Below, piece after piece: positions 34,979 to 43,167 of a DNA stretch of 64,000 bases. The notes beneath the pieces are model-generated. The model searched no databases, was not told the origin of the DNA, and worked only from the letters and a program-made list of their open reading frames with translations. How positions within the stretch are numbered: position 1 is the stretch's first letter; every line of letters starts with the position of its first letter. The position numbers and the translations under genes were made by a program. Origin of the DNA: Candidatus Baltobacteraceae bacterium (GTDB lineage: Bacteria > Vulcanimicrobiota > Vulcanimicrobiia > Vulcanimicrobiales > Vulcanimicrobiaceae); NCBI GenBank assembly GCA_036489885.1, contig DASXEW010000003.1:1612001-1676000 (forward strand), given 5' to 3'.

Positions 34979-35747
34979 GCTCGACATGGCAGTCGCCGAG
35001 CGGAGCGGTGTGACGCGCTCGCAAGCGCGCAGTCTCATCATGGCCGGACGCGTGCGCGTCGACGGACGAGCGCTGACGAAGCCGGGCACTGCCGTCTCGG
35101 TCGACGCGTCAGTCGAGGTGGAACGTCCCCGTCCCTACGTCAGTCGCGGCGGCGAAAAGCTCGAAGCTGCGCTGGATGCGTTCGGAATCGATCCCACAGG
35201 TCTTCACGGGCTCGACATCGGCGCATCGACGGGTGGCTTTACCGATTGTCTTTTGCAGCGCGGTGTTGCGAGCGTCGTAGCCGTCGACGTCGGCTATGGC
35301 CAGATTGACTTGAAGCTGCGCGACGATTCGCGCGTGACGGTAGTCGAGCGCACCAACTTTCGAACGTTGCCGGATGATGCTTTTCCGAGCGGTTTCGATT
35401 TGATCGTCGCCGATGCGTCGTTCATTTCGCTACGGACGATCTTGCGTCGCGCGATTGCGTATCTGCGTGATGGCGGTAAGATCGTTGCGCTGCTCAAGCC
35501 GCAATTTGAAGCCGGGCGCGAGCGGCTTGGAGGCGGCGGTGTTGTGCGCGATCCGCAAACGCACCGCGACATCCTGCGCGAGTTTAGGGATGCTGCGCCG
35601 GATTTGGGACTCGGCGTCGTCGCGGCAATCGTCTCGCCGCTGCGCGGCCCGGCCGGGAACGTCGAATTCCTACTGGAGCTCAAGCGCGGAGAAAATCTGC
35701 TCGCCGACGGCGATATCGAGCGGCTCGTCGAAGAGGCGCACGGTTGA
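34950..35747 (+). CDS. tlyA: TlyA family rRNA (cytidine-2'-O)-methyltransferase / hemolysin
   Basis: 2'-O-methylates cytidines in 16S and 23S rRNA. The 265-aa protein has an N-terminal S4 domain (TRLDMAVAERSGVTRSQARSLIMAG), the RPYVSRGGEKLEAAL linker and the methyltransferase fold with LDIGASTGGFTDCLLQRG, VDVGYGQ and DASFISL. The GTG start at 34950 is favoured over ATG 34986 because it keeps the conserved RLD of the S4 domain, even though it overlaps xseB by 29 bases. nadK follows in a TTGATG junction. Confidence 0.9.
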   Translation: MVPPQPRTTRLDMAVAERSGVTRSQARSLIMAGRVRVDGRALTKPGTAVSVDASVEVERPRPYVSRGGEKLEAALDAFGIDPTGLHGLDIGASTGGFTDCLLQRGVASVVAVDVGYGQIDLKLRDDSRVTVVERTNFRTLPDDAFPSGFDLIVADASFISLRTILRRAIAYLRDGGKIVALLKPQFEAGRERLGGGGVVRDPQTHRDILREFRDAAPDLGLGVVAAIVSPLRGPAGNVEFLLELKRGENLLADGDIERLVEEAHG

Positions 35748-36616
35748 TGGCGCACACCGTCGCGTTCTATATCGATCTCACGCAAGAAAGTGCCCGGCGC
35801 GTTGCCACCGAGGCGACGAGCGGTGCGCGCGATGCCGGCTACAACGTTGCGCTCTGCGACGGTCAAGACGCGACGCTGCGTCTCGCCGACAAAGGGACGC
35901 GTGTCGAGGATGCGGACTACATGGTCGCTATCGGCGGCGACGGTACGTTGCTGCGGGCCGCGCGAATTGCATACCCGTTCGACATTCCCTTACTCGGCAT
36001 CAACACCGGCCGGCTTGGTTTTCTAACCGAGCTCGAGCTGGACGGCGACGGCCGCATGCGCACCGACCTCAAGCGCGTGCTCGAGGACAGATCGGAGCTT
36101 GTCATCGAGGAACGTGCCGCGCTCGAAGCGCAGCTTCCGGACGGCAAAACGCATGTTGCGCTGAACGACGTCGTCGTTCACAAGGGCGACGCCTCACGCA
36201 TCGATACGTTCAGCCTCTCGCTTGACGGAGAGCATGTCGCCGATCTTCCATCCGACGGTGTCGTCGTCTCAACGGCGACGGGCTCGACGGCATATTTCCT
36301 CTCAGCTGGCGGTCCGATCATTTCGCCGCAAGTCGATGCATTCGGAATCGCAGCGCTCTTGCCTCACACGCTCTTTGCGCGTCCGCTGATCGTTCCGACG
36401 AATTCGACGATCGAGATCTGCGTCGATTCGGAAAGCATTCACGCCAATCTCGAAGCCGATGGCGAGATGGTCGCGAATCTCTCGCCGCGCGATCGCGTCA
36501 TCATCCGGCGCGCCGCGAAGCCGGTACGTTTCGCGCATCGCGGAAAGCAGCGCTACTTCTCCCGCCTCGAACAGAAATTGCGTTGGGGCGTTTCGATTCG
36601 AGGAACATCGCGCTAA
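35747..36616 (+). CDS. nadK: NAD kinase (NadK)
   Basis: Phosphorylates NAD to NADP. The 289-aa protein has the GGDGT motif (VAIGGDGTLLRAA near residue 62), GINTGRLGFL, ALNDVVVHKG, STATGSTAYFLSAGGPII and a Gly-rich C-terminus. ATG 35747 shares one base with the tlyA stop; TTG 35744 just upstream is possible but unnecessary. The stop overlaps recN (TAATG). Confidence 0.94.
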   Translation: MAHTVAFYIDLTQESARRVATEATSGARDAGYNVALCDGQDATLRLADKGTRVEDADYMVAIGGDGTLLRAARIAYPFDIPLLGINTGRLGFLTELELDGDGRMRTDLKRVLEDRSELVIEERAALEAQLPDGKTHVALNDVVVHKGDASRIDTFSLSLDGEHVADLPSDGVVVSTATGSTAYFLSAGGPIISPQVDAFGIAALLPHTLFARPLIVPTNSTIEICVDSESIHANLEADGEMVANLSPRDRVIIRRAAKPVRFAHRGKQRYFSRLEQKLRWGVSIRGTSR

Positions 36617-38286
36617 TGGCGCTCCGGCGCCTGACCGTCGAAGATTACGAGCTTATCGCGCACGCAGAGCTCGAACCAGCCGCCGGACTGACCGCCATTA
36701 CGGGCGAGACCGGCAGCGGGAAGACAATGCTGCTCGCCGCGATCGACTTTGCGCTCGGTGCGCGCGCCGCGACCGACGCGGTTCGGAAAGGACGCAAGCG
36801 CGCGCGCATTTCGCTCGAGATCGAACCGGACGCACGCACGCTCGCAGCCATTGCCGCCGCCGGCATCGAGATCGACGAGGACGAAACGCTTGCGATCGTG
36901 CGCGAACTTTCCGAGGGGAAGACGAGTGCGCGGGTCGGAGGCGTGCCGGTGAGCGCAGCGCAATTGCGCACGATCGGCCGCGAAGTTGCGGAGATCGTCG
37001 GCCAGCACGAAGCGCAGCGTCTGCTCGTCCCCGCGCAGCAGCTTGAAGCACTCGATCGGTTCGGCGGCGCGGAATTGCTTGCGACGTCGACGCAGCTGCG
37101 TGCGGCGCACGAGCGGCATGCGAGCGTAGTCGCCGAGCTTGCAGGACTCGAGGCGCAAGCCGGTCGCGCGCTCGCCGACGCCGACTATGCGACGTTCGCA
37201 TCCCGCGAAATCGCCGACGCGGCGCCCGAGACGGGCGAAGAGGAGCGTTTGCGAGAGCGGCGCGATTTGCTCGTCAACGCTGAGCGGATCGCGAGCGCGT
37301 TGCGTGCGGCACACGACGCGCTGATTGACGGTGAGACGAGTGCGTCGGACAGCTTGGGCGCCGCTGCGACGTCGTTGTCGGGCGTCGGCCGCTACGCGCG
37401 CGAGCTGGAAGAGTTAGCGAGCGCGGCGAGTACGCTGCAGAGCGAGACCTCGGAGTTGTCCGCGCGCCTGGCGCGACAGCTGGAGTCTGTCGACGTCGAT
37501 CCCGCCGAACTCGATTCGATCACGGGCCGGCTCGAGCTGCTCGATCGTCTCAAGAAAAAATACGGCGGCTCGGTCGGGGCGGTACTCGAAGCGAAGCAGC
37601 GCTTCGATGAAACGACCAAGCGTTTCGAGAACGCCGACGAGCATCGCGCGAGCCTGCAACGTGCCCGCGACGACGCGGCGATCGCACTCCGCGACGCTGC
37701 GGCGAAGCTCACGAAGCTGCGTCAGGCGTCCGCGAAGACGTGTGAGAAGAAAATCTCGACCGAGCTGGCTGCGCTTGCGATGCCGTCGGCGCGATTCGAG
37801 ATCGCGTTCGAGACGCTCGAGCAGATTGGACCGCGTGGCGCCGAGCGGTGTGAGTTCATGCTCGCGGCGAATCCGGGTGAACCTGCGCGGTCGCTGGGAC
37901 GCAGCGCTTCGGGCGGCGAGCTTTCGCGCGTCATGTTGGCGCTCACGGTCGTGCTTGCGGATCGTTCCGCTCGGACGGCGATCATCTTCGACGAAATCGA
38001 TGCCGGCGTCGGCGGCGCGACCGCAAATGCCGTTGGTGCGCGTCTCGCCGATCTCGCGCGCGATCTGCAGGTCGTGTGCGTGACGCACCTCGCGCAAATC
38101 GCCGCTTACGCAGATCGTCAGGTCGCGCTGCGCAAGACTGAAACGAAATCCGCGACGCTCATCGAGATCGTCGACCTCGATCGCGACGCGCGCCTTGAAG
38201 AGTTGGCGCGCATGCTCAGCGGCGCCACAACCGGCGTGTCATTGCAGCATGCGCGGACATTGTTGAAAGAACGCAAGGCGGGATAA
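36616..38286 (+). CDS. recN: DNA repair protein RecN
   Basis: SMC-like ATPase for double-strand-break repair. The 556-aa protein has Walker A GETGSGKTMLLAAIDFALG near residue 37, VGQHEAQRLL, a long coiled-coil middle (about 150-370), the ABC signature SASGGELSRVMLAL and Walker B IIFDEIDAGVGG, then VVCVTHLAQIA. ATG 36616 overlaps the nadK stop; the frame from 36583 is overlap. It is the last gene of the accB-like to recN plus-strand series and converges on pyk. Confidence 0.94.
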   Translation: MALRRLTVEDYELIAHAELEPAAGLTAITGETGSGKTMLLAAIDFALGARAATDAVRKGRKRARISLEIEPDARTLAAIAAAGIEIDEDETLAIVRELSEGKTSARVGGVPVSAAQLRTIGREVAEIVGQHEAQRLLVPAQQLEALDRFGGAELLATSTQLRAAHERHASVVAELAGLEAQAGRALADADYATFASREIADAAPETGEEERLRERRDLLVNAERIASALRAAHDALIDGETSASDSLGAAATSLSGVGRYARELEELASAASTLQSETSELSARLARQLESVDVDPAELDSITGRLELLDRLKKKYGGSVGAVLEAKQRFDETTKRFENADEHRASLQRARDDAAIALRDAAAKLTKLRQASAKTCEKKISTELAALAMPSARFEIAFETLEQIGPRGAERCEFMLAANPGEPARSLGRSASGGELSRVMLALTVVLADRSARTAIIFDEIDAGVGGATANAVGARLADLARDLQVVCVTHLAQIAAYADRQVALRKTETKSATLIEIVDLDRDARLEELARMLSGATTGVSLQHARTLLKERKAG

Positions 38287-38364
38287 CCGGGCGCACGTAC
38301 GATGATCGCGAGCGACCGATTTCCCGCCCCTATGACAATGGCGTGATACGTGCCTTGCGCCCGG
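38287..38364. terminator. Inverted repeat between convergent recN and pyk, possible bidirectional terminator
   Basis: CCGGGCGCA (38287-38295) and TGCGCCCGG (38356-38364) are perfect 9-bp arms, extended by CACGTA/TACGTG with a small bulge. The loop is long (about 50 bases) and there is no T tract. The position between two convergent genes favours a termination or RNA-end role, but the evidence is modest. Confidence 0.35.
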
Positions 38365-38370
38365 TGATCC

Positions 38371-39834
38371 TTACTCGATCCGGTGGAGTTTGACGACGTT
38401 GGTGCCGCCTTCGCCGACGGGCATGCCGCTCGTGACGACGATGACTTCGCCGCGTTCGGCGATCCCCTCGGAGAGCAGGCGCGCTTCGGCGAGCTCGAGC
38501 ATCGTTTCGAACATCTTGTAGCTCTGAACGACCAGGGCTTCGACGCCCCAGACGACCGCGAGCCGGCGCGCGACTTCGCGCCGGGGGGTGATCGCGTAAA
38601 TTCGTGCGGTCGGCCGGAATGACGAGATGTGCCGCGCCGTGTTGCCGGTCGTCGTACCGGTGACCGCCGAGCGAAGGCTCAGGTCCTCGGTGCACAGCGC
38701 CGCTGCCTGTGCGACGGTGGTCGCGATCGAGCCGTCGTGGTATTCAAGGCGCCGCGCTTTCATTTCAGCGTGCGGATAATCTTTCTCGATTTCGCTGGCA
38801 ATCGTTGCCATGACTTTGACCGCTTCGAGAGGATATTTTCCACGCGCCGTTTCGCCGGACAACATTACGGCATCGGTGCCGTCGAGAATTGCATTTGCAA
38901 CGTCGTTCGCCTCGGCACGCGTCGGACGCGCATTCGTGATCATCGATTCGAGCATCTGTGTCGCCGTGACGACGGGTTTGCTTGCGCGGTTTGCGCGTTC
39001 GATCAAATGCTTTTGAATCATCGGCACCGTTTCAAGAGGAACTTCGATGCCTAAGTCGCCGCGCGCGACCATGATGCCGTCGGCGACGTCGATGATCTCC
39101 GCGATGTGCTCGAGCGCTTCGTGCTTCTCGATTTTCGCCATCACCGGAGTGTCGTGGTTGCGTTCGTGAATGAAGGCCTTCACGCGTAAGAGATCCTCGG
39201 CCGAACGCACGAACGAGACGCCGACCCAGTCGACGTCCTTCGAGAGACCGTACGCCAAGTGTTCGAGGTCGCGATCCGTGACGGATTCGATTTGTAAGGT
39301 GCCGTCTGGATAATTTATGCCTTGCGAAGGACGCAGATCGCCGCCTACTTCGACGTGCGTACGTACTTCGTCCGAAGTGACCTCGTCGATGCGCAGCGCG
39401 ATCGTGCCGTCTTGCAAGTAGATCGACCGGCCGGCGTCGACGTCGTTCGGCAGGTTTGCGTAGTTCACCGAGACGCACGACGGCGTGCCTTGCATTTGTC
39501 GCGTCGTGAGCGTAAAGGGTGCGCCACTCTCGAGATGAACGGTAGCTTGTCCATCGAGGGGGCCGGTTCGCACTTTGGGTCCGGGAAGATCTTGCAGCAC
39601 GGCGACGATGATGTCGAGCTCGTTCGCAATACGGCGCACGTCGTCGATCACCGCGCCGTGCTCTTCGTGCGTACCGTGCGAGAAGTTCAAACGCACGACG
39701 TTGACACCGGCGAGAAACATCGATCGCAGCATCTGCGGATCGCGCGATGACGGCCCAATCGTCGCGACGATCTTCGTTCGCTTGCCTTCTCGGTTGACAT
39801 TTCCCATGTTGCGCGCGCTTCTCGGACGCAACAC
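38371..39834 (-). CDS. pyk: Pyruvate kinase
   Basis: Last step of glycolysis, phosphoenolpyruvate plus ADP to pyruvate plus ATP. The 487-aa protein has TKIVATIGPSS, VVRLNFSHGTHEEH, AVLQDLPGPKVRTG, AKIEKHEAL, MVARGDLGIEVP, ARPTRAEANDVANAILDGTD and MLSGETARGKYP, so A, B and C domains are complete. I place the start at GTG 39834 because AGGAGG (39840-39845 complement) stands 5 bases before it; ATG 39807 and the longer ATG 39885 lack such a signal. It diverges from the TonB-like gene at 39897. Confidence 0.93.
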   Translation of the reverse strand: MLRPRSARNMGNVNREGKRTKIVATIGPSSRDPQMLRSMFLAGVNVVRLNFSHGTHEEHGAVIDDVRRIANELDIIVAVLQDLPGPKVRTGPLDGQATVHLESGAPFTLTTRQMQGTPSCVSVNYANLPNDVDAGRSIYLQDGTIALRIDEVTSDEVRTHVEVGGDLRPSQGINYPDGTLQIESVTDRDLEHLAYGLSKDVDWVGVSFVRSAEDLLRVKAFIHERNHDTPVMAKIEKHEALEHIAEIIDVADGIMVARGDLGIEVPLETVPMIQKHLIERANRASKPVVTATQMLESMITNARPTRAEANDVANAILDGTDAVMLSGETARGKYPLEAVKVMATIASEIEKDYPHAEMKARRLEYHDGSIATTVAQAAALCTEDLSLRSAVTGTTTGNTARHISSFRPTARIYAITPRREVARRLAVVWGVEALVVQSYKMFETMLELAEARLLSEGIAERGEVIVVTSGMPVGEGGTNVVKLHRIE

Positions 39835-39896
39835 GACAGCCTCCTGAAACTGAACCGACAAATGGAAGCTCGCGCCAAGCGTCATAGTGCGAGAGC

Positions 39897-41081
39897 GTGA
39901 GCGCGCGTGAGCCTGGGGACCGCCGGCGTTTCAGCGGAGCTTATGGGCTCTCGCTGGTCGTGCATTTCCTATTCTTTCTCGTGCTGTTCCAGATACTCGC
40001 ATTCCGAAGCGAGTCGGGACCCTCCGAGCAGCGCGAAGCGAAGGTGGCCTCGACCACGATTACGCTCGAATCCGCGCGCCCCACGCCGACGCCGGTCGTC
40101 ACGATTACCGTGCGACCGACGGCGATCCCAACAGTGGTGCCGACCTATGTCCCGACCCCGAAAGTCAGGCCGAAGCAAAGCCCGCTGCGTCTTCCACGTC
40201 CGGTTGCAACAGTTGCCGTGAGCTTCAAACCGACGTTTCTTCCGACCGCGATTCCGTCGGTCGTGCCGACGCGGCAACCGACCCTGGAACCGACGCCGAC
40301 GATCGTTCCAACCGCGCGCCCCACGCCTGTGCCGACCATCGAAGAGACGGTTCGACCGACGCCCGTCCCGACCGTTCGCCCGACCATCGCCCCGACGGAA
40401 ACGCCGCAGCCCGCGACGGCACCGCCGACGCCGCGGCCGACCGTCGCTCCCACGGTCGCCCCCACCGTCGCACCGACCGTCGCCCCAACGCGCGCGCCTT
40501 CGCCCACATCCGCACCCACAGCTGCGCCAACGCAGGCGCCGACTGCGGTGGCACGCGCGACGGCACCCCCGGCCACGGCACGGCCCGCGACGGCGCGTCC
40601 AACCCTCGCCCCGACGTCGCGTCCGGTCGCGGTGCGGACCGCCTCGCCGACTGCACAACCCTCGCCTGTCTCGTCGGCAAACGCAGCCGATCTCGAGGCG
40701 CGCATGAAGAAAATGCTCGGCACAATTAACGAAGAGCGGCACTACGATACGAAGAGCTACCACGACGAAATCGCGGAAGCCGAAAAGAAATTGGCCTCGG
40801 ACTACGACGTCAAGAATCTGAAGCCGCCGCCGCTTAAAGGCATCAACGAGAAGACCGTCGCCTTTGAGTTCGATGTCGGGCAGGTACTCTACGCAATAAA
40901 GGTAGTCAATCTCGGCCCGCTTCTTCCGAAAATATGCGCGGGCTGGCTCGTCGTCACGCGCGGGGCCGAGCAACCGCCCGTCTTCTACGTCGGCACCTGT
41001 AGGAAGAACGACGATATCGCGGATCCTCGCGACCGGCAGCAGCGCATCAACTACCCTACCCCGCCGCCGTTGCACAACTAG
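39897..41081 (+). CDS. TonB-like protein with very long Pro/Thr-rich linker
   Basis: 394-aa protein with a basic N-terminus, one membrane anchor at about residues 19-38 (SLVVHFLFFLVLFQILAF) and about 200 residues of Pro/Thr/Ala-rich repeats (PTPTP, PTVAPTVAP). A C-terminal domain of about 130 residues is not a recognisable TonB domain (NEKTVAFEFDVGQVLYAIKV). The layout suggests an inner-membrane-anchored protein that reaches across the periplasm, but there are no ExbB/ExbD genes beside it. The GTG start at 39897 is only 62 bases from the divergent pyk start. Function unknown. Confidence 0.75.
   Translation: MSAREPGDRRRFSGAYGLSLVVHFLFFLVLFQILAFRSESGPSEQREAKVASTTITLESARPTPTPVVTITVRPTAIPTVVPTYVPTPKVRPKQSPLRLPRPVATVAVSFKPTFLPTAIPSVVPTRQPTLEPTPTIVPTARPTPVPTIEETVRPTPVPTVRPTIAPTETPQPATAPPTPRPTVAPTVAPTVAPTVAPTRAPSPTSAPTAAPTQAPTAVARATAPPATARPATARPTLAPTSRPVAVRTASPTAQPSPVSSANAADLEARMKKMLGTINEERHYDTKSYHDEIAEAEKKLASDYDVKNLKPPPLKGINEKTVAFEFDVGQVLYAIKVVNLGPLLPKICAGWLVVTRGAEQPPVFYVGTCRKNDDIADPRDRQQRINYPTPPPLHN
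40437..40484 (+). repeat. Four tandem 12-bp units encoding Pro-Thr-Val-Ala
   Basis: Four consecutive 12-base units (40437-40448, 40449-40460, 40461-40472, 40473-40484) each encode PTVA. Synonymous third positions differ (gct, gcc, gca, gcc for Ala), so the array is kept at protein level and is not a very recent duplication. It lies in the linker of the TonB-like gene and may vary in copy number between strains. Confidence 0.8.
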
Positions 41082-41099
41082 GCGCCTTTGGTGTATAGT
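41070..41099 (+). promoter_or_regulatory. Candidate sigma-70-type promoter of the rimP-nusA-infB operon
   Basis: TTGCAC (41070-41075) and TATAGT (41094-41099) are separated by 18 bases and stand about 60 bases before the rimP start. It overlaps the 3' end of the TonB-like gene. This is the best -35/-10 pair I find in the window and its place fits the operon head. Confidence 0.5.
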
Positions 41100-41107
41100 C
41101 GCTGACG

Positions 41108-41129
41108 AAGCGCGCCGCCAGGCGCGCTT
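41108..41129 (+). other. Strong hairpin in the leader of rimP-nusA
   Basis: AAGCGCGCC (41108-41116) and GGCGCGCTT (41121-41129) form a perfect 9-bp stem with a GCCA loop. It is followed by TAGTATTT. It could be the terminator of the TonB-like gene or, given the promoter at 41070-41099, a hairpin at the very 5' end of the operon mRNA. A good SD (AGGAGG, 41143-41148) follows. Confidence 0.5.
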
Positions 41130-41157
41130 TAGTATTTCCAAGAGGAGGGTGTCAGCC

Positions 41158-41673
41158 GTGCAGGCCGGTGGCGAGGCACGCGATCTGATCGGAGCCTTCG
41201 AGCGCGCAGCGCACGAGCTAACGGTCGACGCATCCTTGCGTGACATCGAAGTCGTACAGACCTCGCATCACAAGCATCGCGGCTCGATCGAATTTCGAGT
41301 CGTGATCGATAAGGCGGGGGGCGTCGACGTGGCGACCTGCGAGCGCATCTCACGCAAGCTCAACGCCGCGCTGGAGCAGTATCCCGATCTCTACACGCTT
41401 TCGGTCGAATCCGCCGGTCTGGAACGTCCACTCTTGCGGCCCGCCGACTACACACGGTTCATCGGCTCTAACGTCAAGCTCACAACCGACATCATGGTTC
41501 GCGGCGCAAAGACGCATCGCGGACGACTCGAGGGCTTGCGCGGTACCAACGTCATCCTCACGCAAAAAAACGGCGAGCTGCCGCTCCCGCTAACCCTCAT
41601 CAAACACGCGAATCTCGAATTCGATCCGCGTGCCGACCTTACAAAAGAGAAAAAAGAAAGACGACACAGATGA
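41158..41673 (+). CDS. rimP: Ribosome maturation factor RimP
   Basis: Helps 30S subunit maturation. The 171-aa protein has the N-terminal alpha/beta domain (IEFRVVIDKAGGVDVATCERISRKLNAAL), VESAGLERPL (the family signature SPGLxRPL region) and a C-terminal SH3-like domain. GTG 41158 is chosen because AGGAGG at 41143-41148 is 9 bases upstream; GTG 41149 would abut the SD. It heads the classical nusA-infB operon and overlaps nusA by 4 bases. Confidence 0.92.
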   Translation: MQAGGEARDLIGAFERAAHELTVDASLRDIEVVQTSHHKHRGSIEFRVVIDKAGGVDVATCERISRKLNAALEQYPDLYTLSVESAGLERPLLRPADYTRFIGSNVKLTTDIMVRGAKTHRGRLEGLRGTNVILTQKNGELPLPLTLIKHANLEFDPRADLTKEKKERRHR

Positions 41674-42869
41674 ATACTGAAATGCTCTCGGCTCTCAAAG
41701 AGATCGAAACCGAACGCGGTATCGGCTTCGAGATGCTGCTCGAAGCGCTGGAAGCTGCATTGATCTCAGCTTACAAGCGCAACTACGGCAGCGACGCAAA
41801 CGCGATCGTCACGATCGACCGGCAAAGCGGAGAGTATCGCGTGTATCATCGCCGTACCGTCGTCGATGAGGTTGCCGATCCGAAACTCGAGGTTTCAAAA
41901 AAAGAAGCCGCCGGACACTACGAGCCCGGTGATTTCTTCGACGAGGAAGTAACGCCGAAAGATTTCGGCCGCATCGCTGCGCAGACCGCCAAGCAAGTCA
42001 TCGTGCAGCGCATCCGCGAGGCGGAGCGCGATACGATTTTCAACACGTACAGCGCAAAGCTGCACGACATCGTTATGGGCGTCGTTCAGCGTTACGAACA
42101 ACGCAATATGTACGTGCTGCTCGACGCCAAGCACGAAGCGCTCTTGCCGCTTTCGGAGCAAGTCCACCGCGAGAATTATCGCATCAACGATCGTATTCGT
42201 GCATACGTGCTCGACGTTCGTAAGAGTCCAAAAGGCCCGCTCGTCGTCCTTTCACGTGCGGCCGAGGGTCTTGTGCAGCGATTGCTCGAGAATCAAGTCC
42301 CGGAGATCCGCGAAGACGTGGTTGAGATCATGGCGATCGCGCGTGAAGCCGGCAGCCGAACGAAGGTCGCAGTGCACTCGAATCGACCTGAGGTCGATGC
42401 AGTCGGCGCGTGCCTCGGTCCGAAGTCAAGTCGCATCGCTTCCGTCTCCGACGAATTGCGCGGCGAGAAGATCGACGTCATTCGCTGGGCGCCCGATGTG
42501 AGTGGTTTCATTCAAAATGCGCTTGCACCGGCGAAAGTCATCGGCGTCGAGCTCTTCGAGGATGACGGCGTCGCGCTCGTCATCGTGCCCGATTATCAAC
42601 TTTCACTTGCGATCGGACGTGAAGGTCAAAATGTACGTCTGGCTGCGCGTCTAACCGGTTGGCGACTCGACATCACATCGGAGACCGAAGCCGACACAAA
42701 TCGCGCGCGTTATATTGCAGAACGTGACGAGCGCGGCGCGGTTACCGAAACGGTCGAAGCCGAAGTCGTCGCTGAAGGCGAAGAGGTCGTGGCCGAGGGT
42801 GAAGAGACCGTCGATCCGGAGCTGCTTCGGCGTCTTGAAGAGTTCAAGCGGGAGATGCTCCAGCAATAG
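41670..42869 (+). CDS. nusA: Transcription termination/antitermination factor NusA
   Basis: RNA-polymerase-binding elongation factor. The 399-aa protein has the N-terminal domain (ERGIGFEMLLEALEAALISAYKR), S1 domain (VMGVVQRYEQRNMYVLLD) and the KH domains with VGACLGPKSSRI, GEKIDVIRW and LAIGREGQNVRLAARLTGW. The C-terminus is a Glu-rich tail without the acidic repeats of E. coli. It overlaps rimP (ATGA) and ylxR (1 base). Confidence 0.95.
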   Translation: MNTEMLSALKEIETERGIGFEMLLEALEAALISAYKRNYGSDANAIVTIDRQSGEYRVYHRRTVVDEVADPKLEVSKKEAAGHYEPGDFFDEEVTPKDFGRIAAQTAKQVIVQRIREAERDTIFNTYSAKLHDIVMGVVQRYEQRNMYVLLDAKHEALLPLSEQVHRENYRINDRIRAYVLDVRKSPKGPLVVLSRAAEGLVQRLLENQVPEIREDVVEIMAIAREAGSRTKVAVHSNRPEVDAVGACLGPKSSRIASVSDELRGEKIDVIRWAPDVSGFIQNALAPAKVIGVELFEDDGVALVIVPDYQLSLAIGREGQNVRLAARLTGWRLDITSETEADTNRARYIAERDERGAVTETVEAEVVAEGEEVVAEGEETVDPELLRRLEEFKREMLQQ

Positions 42870-43114
42870 TGTCTTTAGGGCGCGAGCCGATTCGTTCGTG
42901 CGCAGGCTGCCGAGAGCGGCATCCGCAACGCGCAATGGTCCGATTCACTCCCGCTCAGAATGGTTGGGTCGCCGATGGGACAACCCGGCGACCAGGCCGC
43001 GGCGTCTATCTCTGCTCCTCGGAGTGCGCCGCTGCGGTCGCGAAGAACAAACGATTCCCAGGGCTTAGCCAAGCGGCTGAGTTTCTCCGAACAGGCTCAA
43101 ACATGATAAACTAG
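42869..43114 (+). CDS. ylxR: YlxR family (DUF448) RNA-binding protein
   Basis: 81-aa protein of the nusA operon. Family features are IRSCAGCRERHP (Cys-x2-Cys), VRFTPAQNGWVADG and the signature GRGVYLCSSECAAAVAKNK. Related proteins bind RNase P RNA or act as nucleoid/RNA-binding regulators. GTG 42869 shares a base with the nusA stop. The usual small L7Ae-like gene after ylxR is absent here. Confidence 0.9.
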   Translation: MSLGREPIRSCAGCRERHPQRAMVRFTPAQNGWVADGTTRRPGRGVYLCSSECAAAVAKNKRFPGLSQAAEFLRTGSNMIN

Positions 43115-43115
43115 C

Positions 43116-43131
43116 GCTTCGTCGGCGAAGC
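43116..43131 (+). other. Small hairpin between ylxR and infB
   Basis: GCTTCG (43116-43121) and CGAAGC (43126-43131) pair around a TCGG loop, a stable tetraloop-like structure, in the 53-base gap before infB. There is no T tract, so it is more likely an mRNA processing or stability element than a terminator. Confidence 0.3.
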
Positions 43132-43167
43132 CTTCTGAGGTTCGCCGTGGTCTCATTAAAGGACAGT

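Noticed and set aside
39969-41246. 425-codon minus-strand frame, Arg-rich
   Set aside because: It is the antisense reading of the Pro/Thr repeat region (PT codons read as Gly/Arg/Val) and has no independent support.
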